Below are positions 41,910-50,061 of a stretch of DNA of 64,000 nucleotides, in pieces; position 1 is the stretch's first letter, and the number at the start of each line of letters is the position of its first letter. The position numbers and the translations under genes were made by a program. The stretch comes from Bradyrhizobium sp. 4 (GTDB lineage Bacteria; Pseudomonadota; Alphaproteobacteria; Rhizobiales; Xanthobacteraceae): NCBI RefSeq assembly GCF_023100905.1, contig NZ_CP064686.1, positions 372,001-436,000 of the forward strand, written 5' to 3'. The notes below the pieces were generated by a model. It did not search any database, had not been told where the DNA came from, and saw only the letters and a list, made by a program, of their open reading frames with translations.

Positions 41910-42956
41910 GTGAAACCAAATGTCGAACAGGGGCGTGGCAGTTTCCGCGCGCAGGCTGTGTCACAGAAAACGCGTAAAAAGAGTACTTCAGCGAAGGCTT
42001 CCCATAAGGACGCCAAGAAAGTCGCCGCGGCCAGCCGTAGCGCATCCAAGGGTCGGACCGCGACGAAGGCGCCGGCTGCAAAGTCCTCGAAGAACAAAAG
42101 AAGCGCAATGCCTAACAAGACTGCCAAGCCGGCCGCGAAAGCGACCGTTGCCAAGCCTGTTGCCGCCAAGCCTGCCGCCAAGCCCGCTGTTGCAAAGACG
42201 CCCGCTGCCAAGGCTCCCGCTGCCAAGCCCGCCGCGCCGAAGGCTCCTGTTGCTGCTGCTCCCGCCAAGGCCCCTGTCGCTGCCGCCAAGCCGGCCGTGA
42301 AGCCAGCGGCTGTCGCGCCGAAGGTCGAAGAAAAGAAGGTCGTGACCCAGCGTCAGGGCTTCAAGGCCAACGAATTCGTCGTCTATCCCGCTCACGGTGT
42401 CGGCCAGATTCTGGCCATCGAGGAGCAGGAGATCGCCGGCGCGAAGCTCGAGCTGTTCGTCATCAACTTCATCAAGGACAAGATGACGTTGCGCGTGCCG
42501 ACCGCCAAGGTCGCCAATGTGGGCATGCGCAAGCTGTCGGACCCCGCGCTGGTGAAGCGTGCGCTCGAGACCCTCAAGGGCCGTGCCCGCGTCAAGCGCA
42601 CCATGTGGTCGCGCCGCGCCCAGGAATACGAAGCGAAGATCAATTCGGGCGACATCGTCGCGATCGCGGAAGTCGTGCGCGACCTCTATCGCTCCGAGTC
42701 GCAGCCGGAGCAGTCCTACAGCGAACGCCAGCTCTATGAAGCCGCGCTCGACCGTCTCTCCCGCGAGATTGCGGTGGTGCAGCACTCGACTGAGACCGAA
42801 GCGGTCAAGGAGATCGAGGCCCAGCTCGCCAAGAGCCCGCGCCGCACCGGCGCCAAGTCCGAAGCCGCCGAAGGCGAAGGCGAAGGCGATGCGGACGCCG
42901 AGGGCGACAGCGACGAGACCGATGGCGGCGCCACGGTCGCCGACGAGGCCGCGTAA
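41910..42956 (+). CDS. CarD-family RNA-polymerase-binding regulator with histone-H1-like N-terminal tail
   Basis: 348 residues from a GTG at 41910; an in-frame ATG at 42108 would give a 282-residue protein. The first 145 residues are a Lys/Ala/Pro tail with repeated AAKP and PAAK units, like histone H1 C-termini. The CarD/CdnL domain follows (QGFKANEFVVYPAHGVGQIL through TLRVPTAKVANVGMRKL), with the helical half (RSYSERQLYEAALDRLSREIAV-type sequence) to about 310 and an acidic tail after it. CarD stabilises open promoter complexes by contacting the polymerase beta subunit. A terminator follows. Confidence 0.92.
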   Translation: MKPNVEQGRGSFRAQAVSQKTRKKSTSAKASHKDAKKVAAASRSASKGRTATKAPAAKSSKNKRSAMPNKTAKPAAKATVAKPVAAKPAAKPAVAKTPAAKAPAAKPAAPKAPVAAAPAKAPVAAAKPAVKPAAVAPKVEEKKVVTQRQGFKANEFVVYPAHGVGQILAIEEQEIAGAKLELFVINFIKDKMTLRVPTAKVANVGMRKLSDPALVKRALETLKGRARVKRTMWSRRAQEYEAKINSGDIVAIAEVVRDLYRSESQPEQSYSERQLYEAALDRLSREIAVVQHSTETEAVKEIEAQLAKSPRRTGAKSEAAEGEGEGDADAEGDSDETDGGATVADEAA

Positions 42957-42984
42957 GCGTCTCGCGCATTCATCGCAACAAATC

Positions 42985-43017
42985 AAAAGCCCGGCCGTTT
43001 GGCCGGGCTTTTTGTTT
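42985..43017 (+). terminator. Rho-independent terminator of carD
   Basis: AAAAGCCCGGCC (42985-42996) pairs with GGCCGGGCTTTT (43001-43012) around GTTT, followed by more T residues. It starts 29 bases after the stop. Confidence 0.92.
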
Positions 43018-43073
43018 CGGAGGGACGGTCAGCGGGCCGAATTGCTTCTGAGCCTATGCGGTCCTGAACGGCA

Positions 43074-43445
43074 TCAAACCCGCGATGCGCTTCCCGAAGC
43101 GCCGCGCCCGGTCTCGCGGCTGTTTCCGCCCGCGTCAGTCGCAACCGTCGACCACCAGGCGCCTAACGCATCAATCAACGGCACCAAGGTGTGGCCGGCG
43201 GCGGTCAGATCGTACTCGACCCTCAACGGGTATCCGCCGAATTCCGTGCGGGTCACGATACCGGCGTCCTCCAGTTTGCGAAGCTCGAGGGCGAGCATCC
43301 TGTGCGAGATGGTCGGATTGTCCCGACGCAAGTCGCTGAACCGTTTGGTGCCCTGTTTCAAATAGTAGATCAGAAGCGTAGGCCACCGGCCGCTCAGGAT
43401 CTGCATCACTTCCTCGATGGGACATCTCGAAACGAGGTCTTTCAT
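43074..43445 (-). CDS. HxlR family transcriptional regulator
   Basis: 123 residues. It opens MKDLVSRCPIEEVMQILSGR and continues KRFSDLRRDNPTISHRMLALELRKLEDAGIVTR in part, the winged helix-turn-helix of HxlR regulators, including the early conserved Cys (C8) that in some members senses thiol or aldehyde stress. It is divergent from the GST gene with 109 bases between, and probably controls it. Redox or electrophile sensing is inferred from the Cys and the partner gene. Confidence 0.92.
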   Translation of the reverse strand: MKDLVSRCPIEEVMQILSGRWPTLLIYYLKQGTKRFSDLRRDNPTISHRMLALELRKLEDAGIVTRTEFGGYPLRVEYDLTAAGHTLVPLIDALGAWWSTVATDAGGNSRETGRGASGSASRV

Positions 43446-43554
43446 CGGCGGACTCCAGGTTACAAAAATGTTCGCAATTTACTTGATGGAGCGAGCGACT
43501 AGGGTTCGGGACCGCTGCGCAGCGTGATCATCAGAAATCACGGAGAATAGATCG

Positions 43555-44265
43555 ATGGATCCAATCCTACTCTACGGCTTCCCGATGGGAAGCTCCATGG
43601 GACTCGTTGCAGCTCTTGAATGGCTTGGCAGGCCATATCGCCTGTGTCGCGTCGACATGCTGGGCGAGATGCTGAGCCCGTCATACGCCAGGATCAATCC
43701 GCGACACGAGACGCCTGCACTCATCACGGACCAGGGTGATGTACTGACGGAAACCATGGCGATCGCAGCTTGGCTCGAAGCCAGGGATACCGAACGGCGC
43801 ATCAGCTTTGATCCGTTGTCGCCGAAAGCCGATCGCATGCATCAGCTGATGGCGTTCGTGAATACCGGCTTTACCGGCGCCTTCGCGCCGCTTTGGGTCG
43901 CACTGGAAGGCGTGGCGATGGACGACGCCATGCGCTCGGCCTTGCGGGAGTTCGGAAGGAGAAAGGTGATCGAACGCCACGACAAGCTCGAAGGCATGAT
44001 CGAGCCGGCAAGATTCCTGCTGGCCGACCGGCCGACCCTTGCCGACGCCTTGCTGACAGGTGTGGCGCGCTGGCTCGACTTCCACGCCGTCGCGGAGAGG
44101 AGCCGCTGGCCAAAGCTGGCGGCGCTGCGCCAACAACTCGAGGCCGATCCCGCGGTCATCTACGCCACCGCCGTGGAGCGCGGGAGCAGTGATCCGGGAG
44201 CAGGATCCTGTGCGGGCCATATCGCGCTGGCCGACGTCATCGCGCGATATGGCAAGCAAGCCTAA
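43555..44265 (+). CDS. Glutathione S-transferase family protein
   Basis: 236 residues. The N-terminal thioredoxin-like half (ILLYGFPMGSSMGLVAALEW, with NPRHETPALITDQGDVLTETMAIAAWLEA in part) has the cis-Pro and the E-T/S pair for glutathione binding. The C-terminal half is all helical, with LLADRPTLADALL as the N-capping box. It conjugates or reduces electrophiles. Its divergent HxlR neighbour suggests induction by an electrophile. A GGAGAATAG ribosome-binding site precedes the ATG. Confidence 0.88.
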   Translation: MDPILLYGFPMGSSMGLVAALEWLGRPYRLCRVDMLGEMLSPSYARINPRHETPALITDQGDVLTETMAIAAWLEARDTERRISFDPLSPKADRMHQLMAFVNTGFTGAFAPLWVALEGVAMDDAMRSALREFGRRKVIERHDKLEGMIEPARFLLADRPTLADALLTGVARWLDFHAVAERSRWPKLAALRQQLEADPAVIYATAVERGSSDPGAGSCAGHIALADVIARYGKQA

Positions 44266-44302
44266 CCAGTGGAGAGGAGGAGCGGCTTCGATCCGCTCCT
44301 CC

Positions 44303-44836
44303 CTACTTCACCGGCCGCTTCTCGAGCTTCCTTGCCAGCGTGCGCCGGTGCATCCCGAGTCGTCTTGCCGCTTCCGAGATGTTGAAGTCGGTCTCGATCA
44401 GGGTCTGGTGGATGCGTTCCCATTCCAGCGTTTTGATCGAGGTCGGCCGGGCATCGAGCGCGACCTCGGCATTGCCTGCGGCCTTGTTGAAGGCGGCCTC
44501 GATGTCGTCGGTGTTCGACGGCTTGGCCAGATAGTGGCATGAGCCCAGCTTGATGGCCTCGACGGCGGTGGAGATACTGGCAAAGCCCGTCAGCACCACG
44601 ATCAACATCTCCGGATCGTGCGTGTGCAAGAGCTCGACGCAGGCCAGGCCCGAAGCTCCCCCGAGCTTGAGGTCGACGACGGCATAGCCGAACGATCGCT
44701 CCTCCAGGACTTTCCGCACCTCCTCGATCGAGGCGGCGAGCACGACCTCGTAGTCGCGGCGCTCGAACGAACGCTTCAGGGTGCGCGCGAAGCCGGCATC
44801 GTCCTCGACGACGATGAGCGAACGGTCAGGCGTCAA
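44303..44836 (-). CDS. regR: Redox response regulator RegR (RegA/PrrA/ActR family)
   Basis: 177 residues. Receiver domain 1-120 with phospho-acceptor D55 in VVDLKLGG, acidic pocket E11/D12/D13, switch Thr in VLTGFAS and Lys in AKPSNTDD. The C-terminus ETDFNISEAARRLGMHRRTLARKLEKRP is the Fis-type helix-turn-helix highly conserved in RegA/PrrA/ActR. It overlaps regS by 11 bases. In rhizobia this system switches on low-oxygen respiration and nitrogen-fixation genes. Assignment to the characterised RegR rather than a paralogue rests on similarity alone. Confidence 0.92.
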   Translation of the reverse strand: MTPDRSLIVVEDDAGFARTLKRSFERRDYEVVLAASIEEVRKVLEERSFGYAVVDLKLGGASGLACVELLHTHDPEMLIVVLTGFASISTAVEAIKLGSCHYLAKPSNTDDIEAAFNKAAGNAEVALDARPTSIKTLEWERIHQTLIETDFNISEAARRLGMHRRTLARKLEKRPVK

Positions 44837-46205
44837 AGCTGCCTCCGATCGCCAGCGTTGCGAGCGGCAGCGTGAGGCGCACCGTGGCGCCGCGCTTCCT
44901 GTGGTTCTCGGCGGTCACGCTGCCCCCTAGCTTGCGCACCACGTTCACCACCAGGAACAGGCCGAGCCCGCCGCCGGCGCGGCCCTTGCTCGACTGATAA
45001 GGTTTTCCGATTTGTGCCAGCATCTCCGGCGCAAAGCCGGGGCCGCGATCGCTGATCGACAGCACGAGATGATCGCCCTCGCGCCCGGCAACGAGCTCGA
45101 CCCAGTCGCGCGAGACCTCGTAGGCGTTGTCGAGCACGTTGAAGATCACCTGCTTCAGCGCGACGTCCGAGACGATCGCAACGTCTTCGCCGAAGGTGTT
45201 GACGAAATACAGCGTGCGCGCCGAGCGCGCGTCGCGCCACTCCTCCACCAGCGCTGTGACGAAAGCCGCAACCGTCGTCGGCGACGATCCTTCGCCGCGG
45301 GCTTCGCCTGCTGAGACCAGGATGCCCGTCACGATCGACTTGCAGCGTTGCAGCGACGTCTCCATCTCCGCCAGGTCCTCGGCCAGCTCCTGATCGGCGG
45401 CGAGGTCGGGCATGCGGCGCCAGTCGCCGAGGATGACCGAGAGCGAGGCGAGCGGCGTGCCGAGCTCGTGCGCAGCGCCGGAGGCGAGCAGGCCCATGCG
45501 CACGATATGATCCTGCTCGGCCGCATGCTGGCGCAGCGCCGCCAGATGCGCGTCGCGCTCGCGCAAATTCCTGTTGATGCGGGTGACGAACACCACCAGC
45601 AGCACGGCGTTGAGCACGAAGCCCAGCAGCATGCCGGCAACTGTGAGCGTGTAGGTCTCGCTCAGCGGGTTCGGCGGCAGCTCGAGCGGCCGATAGGCGA
45701 CGGTCAGCCAGACGAAGCTCGCGCAGGTCAGCGCGACCAGCGACCAGGTCGAGCGGCCATCGAGCAGCACCGCGCCCAGCGTCACCTGAAGCAGGAACAA
45801 CGAGGTGAAGGGATTGGTGGCGCCGCCGCTGAGGTAAAGCTGCGCGGTCAGCGCGGCGACGTCCAGCATGAGGGCGACGAGCAGCTCGTTGTTGGTGATC
45901 GCGGCGCGATGGCGCACCCAGACCAGGCTGGAGATGTTGAGAAATATCAGGGCGCCGATCACTGCGCCCATCCGGGTGAGGGGCAGGGGAATGCCGAGCC
46001 ACATATGCACGCCGCCGATGGTCACGATCTGGCCGACCACTGCAGTCCAGCGCAGCTGGATCAGCAGCGCCATGTTCTTGCGGTTGGTCTCGTCGTCGGT
46101 CGGCGCAGCGCCGATCAGCTCGCTGCGCGCGTCCGCCTGCGATTGCAGCGTGACGGCGCCATGCGTTCTTCCGTCGTCAGGTGGGCTCGACGATCGTTCC
46201 AGCAT
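44826..46205 (-). CDS. regS: Redox sensor histidine kinase RegS (RegB/PrrB/ActS family)
   Basis: 459 residues from the ATG at 46205. Six membrane helices lie between about 48 and 210, with the quinone-site motif GGATNPF at 127-133. The H-box GAAHELGTPLASL places the phosphorylated His at 246, and C288 in SLQRCKSIV matches the redox-active Cys of RegB. ATP-binding N, G1 and G2 boxes follow (FNVLDNAYE, ISDRGPGF, GGGLGLFL). It reads quinone-pool redox state and phosphorylates RegR. Its start lies inside the end of surf1 (29-base overlap), tying it to the oxidase operon. Confidence 0.93.
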   Translation of the reverse strand: MLERSSSPPDDGRTHGAVTLQSQADARSELIGAAPTDDETNRKNMALLIQLRWTAVVGQIVTIGGVHMWLGIPLPLTRMGAVIGALIFLNISSLVWVRHRAAITNNELLVALMLDVAALTAQLYLSGGATNPFTSLFLLQVTLGAVLLDGRSTWSLVALTCASFVWLTVAYRPLELPPNPLSETYTLTVAGMLLGFVLNAVLLVVFVTRINRNLRERDAHLAALRQHAAEQDHIVRMGLLASGAAHELGTPLASLSVILGDWRRMPDLAADQELAEDLAEMETSLQRCKSIVTGILVSAGEARGEGSSPTTVAAFVTALVEEWRDARSARTLYFVNTFGEDVAIVSDVALKQVIFNVLDNAYEVSRDWVELVAGREGDHLVLSISDRGPGFAPEMLAQIGKPYQSSKGRAGGGLGLFLVVNVVRKLGGSVTAENHRKRGATVRLTLPLATLAIGGSFDA

Positions 46206-47037
46206 CTGATCCCGTCTTGCGGGCGACGGCATCGGAGCCGCCGGCCGCTTCGTGGACGAAGCCGCTCCAGGGCTCCTTGCGGCGGAACAGCCCGCCGCCG
46301 AATGTGACGAAAAGTTTACCGGCCAGCATGAAAGTTAGGGCAAACCACGTCAGCGCGTAGATCAGGTGGTTATTGGGAAAGCTGATCACGGTCAATCCGC
46401 CGATTGGGCTGCTGCCGGATTGTGATCGAGCGTCGGCATCGATGAAAAAGGGCGCGACGTGGTCGAGGCCGCGTGCCGCCGCAATCGCTGCGACATCCCG
46501 CGAGTACCAGCGATTGTGCTCCGGCACGTTGGTCCTGAGGAATCCGCCTTTTGGCTCCGTCACGCGCAACAGGCCGGTGATCTCAACCGGGCCTTGCGGA
46601 TTGCCGTCCCGGCGCGTCGAGGCGTCGCGCCGCTCGGACGGCACGAAGCCGCGGTTGACCAGGACCAGCGTGCCGTCGCTACGCTGAAGCGGCGTCAGCA
46701 CCCAATAGCCCGGGCCTTCTTCGGTGACGGCCTGAACCAGCGTCTCGCGGTCATGCAGGAAGCGGCCGGTGACGCTGACGTGCCTGTACTCGTCGTTTGC
46801 GGCGGAGACGGTCGGCCATGCCGCCGGCGAGGGGATCGGTTGGGCCGGGGCATGAACGCGCTGCTCGACGCGATCGATCAGCGCCAGCTTCCAGGCGCGG
46901 CGCTCGATCTGCCAGACGCCGAGCGCGATCAGAAGCGCAAAGGCCGTGAGCGAGAGGACCGTGAGCCACAAGGACAGGCGCGCGGCGTCGCCGCGCACCT
47001 CGTTTGCCTTGCTCGTCATGGTCCCGTTCTCGCTCAT
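46177..47037 (-). CDS. SURF1 family oxidase assembly protein
   Basis: 286 residues from the ATG at 47037, overlapping the cyoD stop (ATGA). It has an N-terminal helix with ALLIALGVWQIERRAWKLAL (the conserved G-x-W-Q-x-x-R), a periplasmic domain with GPGYWVLTPLQRSDGTLVLVNRGFVP in part, and a C-terminal helix (HLIYALTWFALTFML). SURF1 proteins help insert haem into terminal oxidases. Position after cyoABCD fits a role in maturing this quinol oxidase. Confidence 0.93.
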   Translation of the reverse strand: MSENGTMTSKANEVRGDAARLSLWLTVLSLTAFALLIALGVWQIERRAWKLALIDRVEQRVHAPAQPIPSPAAWPTVSAANDEYRHVSVTGRFLHDRETLVQAVTEEGPGYWVLTPLQRSDGTLVLVNRGFVPSERRDASTRRDGNPQGPVEITGLLRVTEPKGGFLRTNVPEHNRWYSRDVAAIAAARGLDHVAPFFIDADARSQSGSSPIGGLTVISFPNNHLIYALTWFALTFMLAGKLFVTFGGGLFRRKEPWSGFVHEAAGGSDAVARKTGSDAGTIVEPT

Positions 47038-47426
47038 TTCATCCCGGTCATCTGGTGGATCGGCATCATGTTGCTGTTGAGGTGGTTCATCACCCACAGC
47101 GAACCCGACAGCGCGATCACCACCATGACGATGGTGAAGATCAGAGCCATCATGCTCCAGCCGTTCTCGGACGTCGTGTTCATGTGCAGGAAGTAGATCA
47201 TGTGCACGACGATCTGCACGATCGCGAAGGCCATGATCACGAGCGCGGTGATCTGCTTGCTCGGAAGCGCGCCGCTCATCACCAGCCAGAACGGGATCGC
47301 GGTGAGCACGACCGAGAGCACGAAGCCGAGCATGTAGGTCGAGAACGAGCCGTGGGCGTGGGCTTGCGCGTGGCTATCGCCGCGGTGATGATCGCCCGCA
47401 TGGGCGGCGTGAGTATCGGTGTTCAT
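47034..47426 (-). CDS. cyoD: Cytochrome o ubiquinol oxidase subunit IV
   Basis: 130 residues from the ATG at 47426, overlapping the cyoC stop by four bases. A His-rich N-terminus (HAAHAGDHHRGDSHAQAHAH) precedes three membrane helices, with FAIVQIVVHMIYFLHMN and NGWSMMALIFTIVMVVIALS as family blocks. It is a small accessory subunit that supports haem-copper centre assembly. The His-rich stretch is longer than in E. coli CyoD and might bind metal. Confidence 0.94.
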   Translation of the reverse strand: MNTDTHAAHAGDHHRGDSHAQAHAHGSFSTYMLGFVLSVVLTAIPFWLVMSGALPSKQITALVIMAFAIVQIVVHMIYFLHMNTTSENGWSMMALIFTIVMVVIALSGSLWVMNHLNSNMMPIHQMTGMK

Positions 47427-48052
47427 CGCAGAACTCCCAGCAGATAGACGAAGGTGAAGACGCCGATCCAGACCACGTCGAGGAAGTGCCAGAACATCGA
47501 CAGGCACATCAGGCGGCGGCGGTTGGCCTCGATCAGGCCGAACTTCCAGACCTGCACCATCAGGGTCACCAGCCAGATCAGGCCGCAGCTGACGTGCAGG
47601 CCGTGGGTGCCGACCAGGGTGAAGAAGGCGGACAGGAAGGCGCTGCGCTGCGGCGTCGCGCCCTCATGGATCATGTGGGCGAACTCGGACAGCTCGATGC
47701 CGATGAAGGCGGCGCCGAACAGGCCGGTGATCGCCAGCCAGATCTGGGTCTGCGCGATCTTGTTCTGCTGCATGGTCAGCATGGCGAAGCCATACGTGAT
47801 CGACGACAGCAGCAGCATCGAGGTGTTCACCGCGACCAGCGGCAGCTCGAACAGATCCTTTGGCGCGGGACCGGCGGCGTAGTTGCCGCCGAGCACGCCG
47901 AAGGTGGCGAACAGGATCGCGAAGATGAGACAGTCGCTCATCAGATAGATCCAGAAGCCGAGCGAGGTGCTGTAGCCTTCCGGATGCGGGTGTTCGTCGG
48001 CGAGGTAGAACACCGGCTCGCCGGTTTGCGTGGGATTGACAGCGACAGTCAT
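47423..48052 (-). CDS. cyoC: Cytochrome o ubiquinol oxidase subunit III
   Basis: 209 residues with five membrane helices. Blocks STSLGFWIYLMSDCLIFAIL, FIGIELSEFAHMIHEG and FFTLVGTHGLHVSCGLIW are typical of heme-copper oxidase subunit III of the quinol-oxidase branch. The ATG follows the cyoB stop directly, with no intervening base. Confidence 0.95.
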   Translation of the reverse strand: MTVAVNPTQTGEPVFYLADEHPHPEGYSTSLGFWIYLMSDCLIFAILFATFGVLGGNYAAGPAPKDLFELPLVAVNTSMLLLSSITYGFAMLTMQQNKIAQTQIWLAITGLFGAAFIGIELSEFAHMIHEGATPQRSAFLSAFFTLVGTHGLHVSCGLIWLVTLMVQVWKFGLIEANRRRLMCLSMFWHFLDVVWIGVFTFVYLLGVLR

Positions 48053-50050
48053 TTACTTGGCTCCGGCGAGCAGTTTGGTGCGCGCGTCTTCGGCCCGGAT
48101 GACGTCCTCGGCCGGAATGTCGAAATCGCGATGATAGTTGAAGGTGTGACCGATGCCGACGGCGAGCATCGCGATGAAGCTCGCGGCCGCCAGCCACCAG
48201 ATGTACCAGATCAGGCCGAATCCCATCGCGGTGGCAAAGCCGGCCAGGATGATGCCGGTGCCGGTGCTGCTGGGCATGTGGATCGGCTTGAAGCCGGTGA
48301 GCGGGCGCTGATAGCCGCGCTTCTTCATGTCCCACCACGCGTCATTGTCGTGAACGACGGGAGTGAAAGCGAAGTTGTAGGCCGGCGGCGGCGAGGAGGT
48401 CGCCCATTCCAGCGTGCGCGCATCCCAGGGATCGCCGGTGACGTCCTTGAGCTGCTCGCGCCTGAGGAAGCTGACCGCGAACTGCATCAGCATCGAGAGG
48501 ATGCCGAGGAAGACCAGGAAGGCGCCGATGCCGGCGACGATGAACCAGATCTGCAGGCTTGGGTCGTCGAACACACGGAGCCGGCGGGTCACGCCCATCA
48601 GGCCGAGCACATAGAGCGGCATGAAGGCGAGGTAGAAGCCGGTGACCCAGAACCAGAACGACAGCTTGCCCCAGAACGGATCGAGCTTGAAGCCGAACGC
48701 CTTCGGGAACCAGTAGCCGATACCGGCGAACGCGCCGAACACGACGCCGCCGATGATCACGTTGTGGAAGTGGGCGATCAGGAACAGGCTATTGTGCAGG
48801 ACGAAGTCGGCCGGCGGCACCGCGAGCAGCACGCCGGTCATGCCGCCGAGCACGAAGGTTAGCATGAACGCGATCGTCCACATCATCGGCAGCTCGAACC
48901 GGATGCGGCCGCGATACATCGTGAACAGCCAGTTGAACATCTTCGCGCCCGTCGGGATCGAGATGATCATCGTGGTGATGCCGAAGAAGGAGTTGACGCT
49001 GGCGCCCGACCCCATCGTGAAGAAGTGGTGCAGCCAGACCAGGTAGGACAGGATGGTGATGACCACCGTGGCGTAGACCATCGAGGTGTAGCCGAACAGC
49101 CGCTTGCCCGAGAAGGTCGAGGTCACTTCCGAGAAGATGCCGAAGGCGGGGAGAACCAGGATGTAGACCTCGGGATGACCCCAGATCCAGATCAGGTTCA
49201 CGTACATCATCGGGCTGCCGCCGAAATCGTTGGTGAAGAAGTTGGTGCCGACGTAGCGGTCGAGCGAGAGCAGCGCGAGCACGACGGTCAGAACCGGGAA
49301 GGAAGCGACGATCAGTACGTTGGTGCAGAGCGCGGTCCAGGTGAACACCGGCATCCGCATCATGGTCATGCCGGGGCATCGCAGCTTGACGATGGTGCAG
49401 ATCAGGTTGATGCCGGACAATGTCGTTCCGACGCCCGCGACCTGTAAGCCCCATATGCAATAGTCGACGCCGACATCCGGACTGTAGCCGATGTTCGACA
49501 GCGGCGGATAAGCCAGCCAGCCGGTGCGGGCGAATTCGCCGATGAACAGCGAGGCCATCACCAGCACCGCGCCGCCGACCGTCATCCAGAAGCTGAAATT
49601 GTTCAGGAACGGGAACGACACGTCGCGCGCGCCGATCTGGAGCGGCACGACGAAGTTCATCAGGCCGGTGACCAGCGGCATCGCCACGAAGAAGATCATG
49701 ATCACGCCGTGGGCGGTGAAGACCTGGTCGTAGTGATGGGAGTTGAGATAACCCTCGGAGCCACCGAAGGCGAGCGCCTGCTGCAACCGCATCATCAGCG
49801 CGTCGGCGAAGCCGCGCAGCAGCATCACGATGCCGAGGATCATGTACATGATGCCGATGCGCTTGTGGTCGACGCTGGTGAACCACTCGCTCCAGAGATA
49901 ACCCCAGACGCGGAAATAGGTCAGGCCGGCAAGCATGATGAGGCCGCCGGTCGCCACCACGGCAAAGGTGCCGACGACGATCGGCTCGTGCAGCGGCAGC
50001 GATTCGAAGGTGAGCCGGCCGAAGATGAGCTTGAGAAGATCAGGAGACAT
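48053..50050 (-). CDS. cyoB: Cytochrome o ubiquinol oxidase subunit I
   Basis: 665 residues with about 15 membrane helices. It includes the low-spin haem and Cu-B ligands in TAHGVIMIFFVAMPL, WIWGHPEVYILVLPAFG (His-Tyr cross-link motif), LVWLHHFFTMG and LIAHFHNVIIGG, and the D- and K-channel residues look conserved. The quinol-oxidase insertion FTSVDHKRIGIMY is present near the N-terminus. It reduces oxygen to water with electrons from ubiquinol and pumps protons. Second gene of the operon. Confidence 0.97.
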   Translation of the reverse strand: MSPDLLKLIFGRLTFESLPLHEPIVVGTFAVVATGGLIMLAGLTYFRVWGYLWSEWFTSVDHKRIGIMYMILGIVMLLRGFADALMMRLQQALAFGGSEGYLNSHHYDQVFTAHGVIMIFFVAMPLVTGLMNFVVPLQIGARDVSFPFLNNFSFWMTVGGAVLVMASLFIGEFARTGWLAYPPLSNIGYSPDVGVDYCIWGLQVAGVGTTLSGINLICTIVKLRCPGMTMMRMPVFTWTALCTNVLIVASFPVLTVVLALLSLDRYVGTNFFTNDFGGSPMMYVNLIWIWGHPEVYILVLPAFGIFSEVTSTFSGKRLFGYTSMVYATVVITILSYLVWLHHFFTMGSGASVNSFFGITTMIISIPTGAKMFNWLFTMYRGRIRFELPMMWTIAFMLTFVLGGMTGVLLAVPPADFVLHNSLFLIAHFHNVIIGGVVFGAFAGIGYWFPKAFGFKLDPFWGKLSFWFWVTGFYLAFMPLYVLGLMGVTRRLRVFDDPSLQIWFIVAGIGAFLVFLGILSMLMQFAVSFLRREQLKDVTGDPWDARTLEWATSSPPPAYNFAFTPVVHDNDAWWDMKKRGYQRPLTGFKPIHMPSSTGTGIILAGFATAMGFGLIWYIWWLAAASFIAMLAVGIGHTFNYHRDFDIPAEDVIRAEDARTKLLAGAK

Positions 50051-50061
50051 GCGGGATCTCT

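Noticed and set aside
43446..43554. HxlR operator between regulator and GST
   Set aside because: A GTTAC/TTAC-like pair is visible but too imperfect to support a site.
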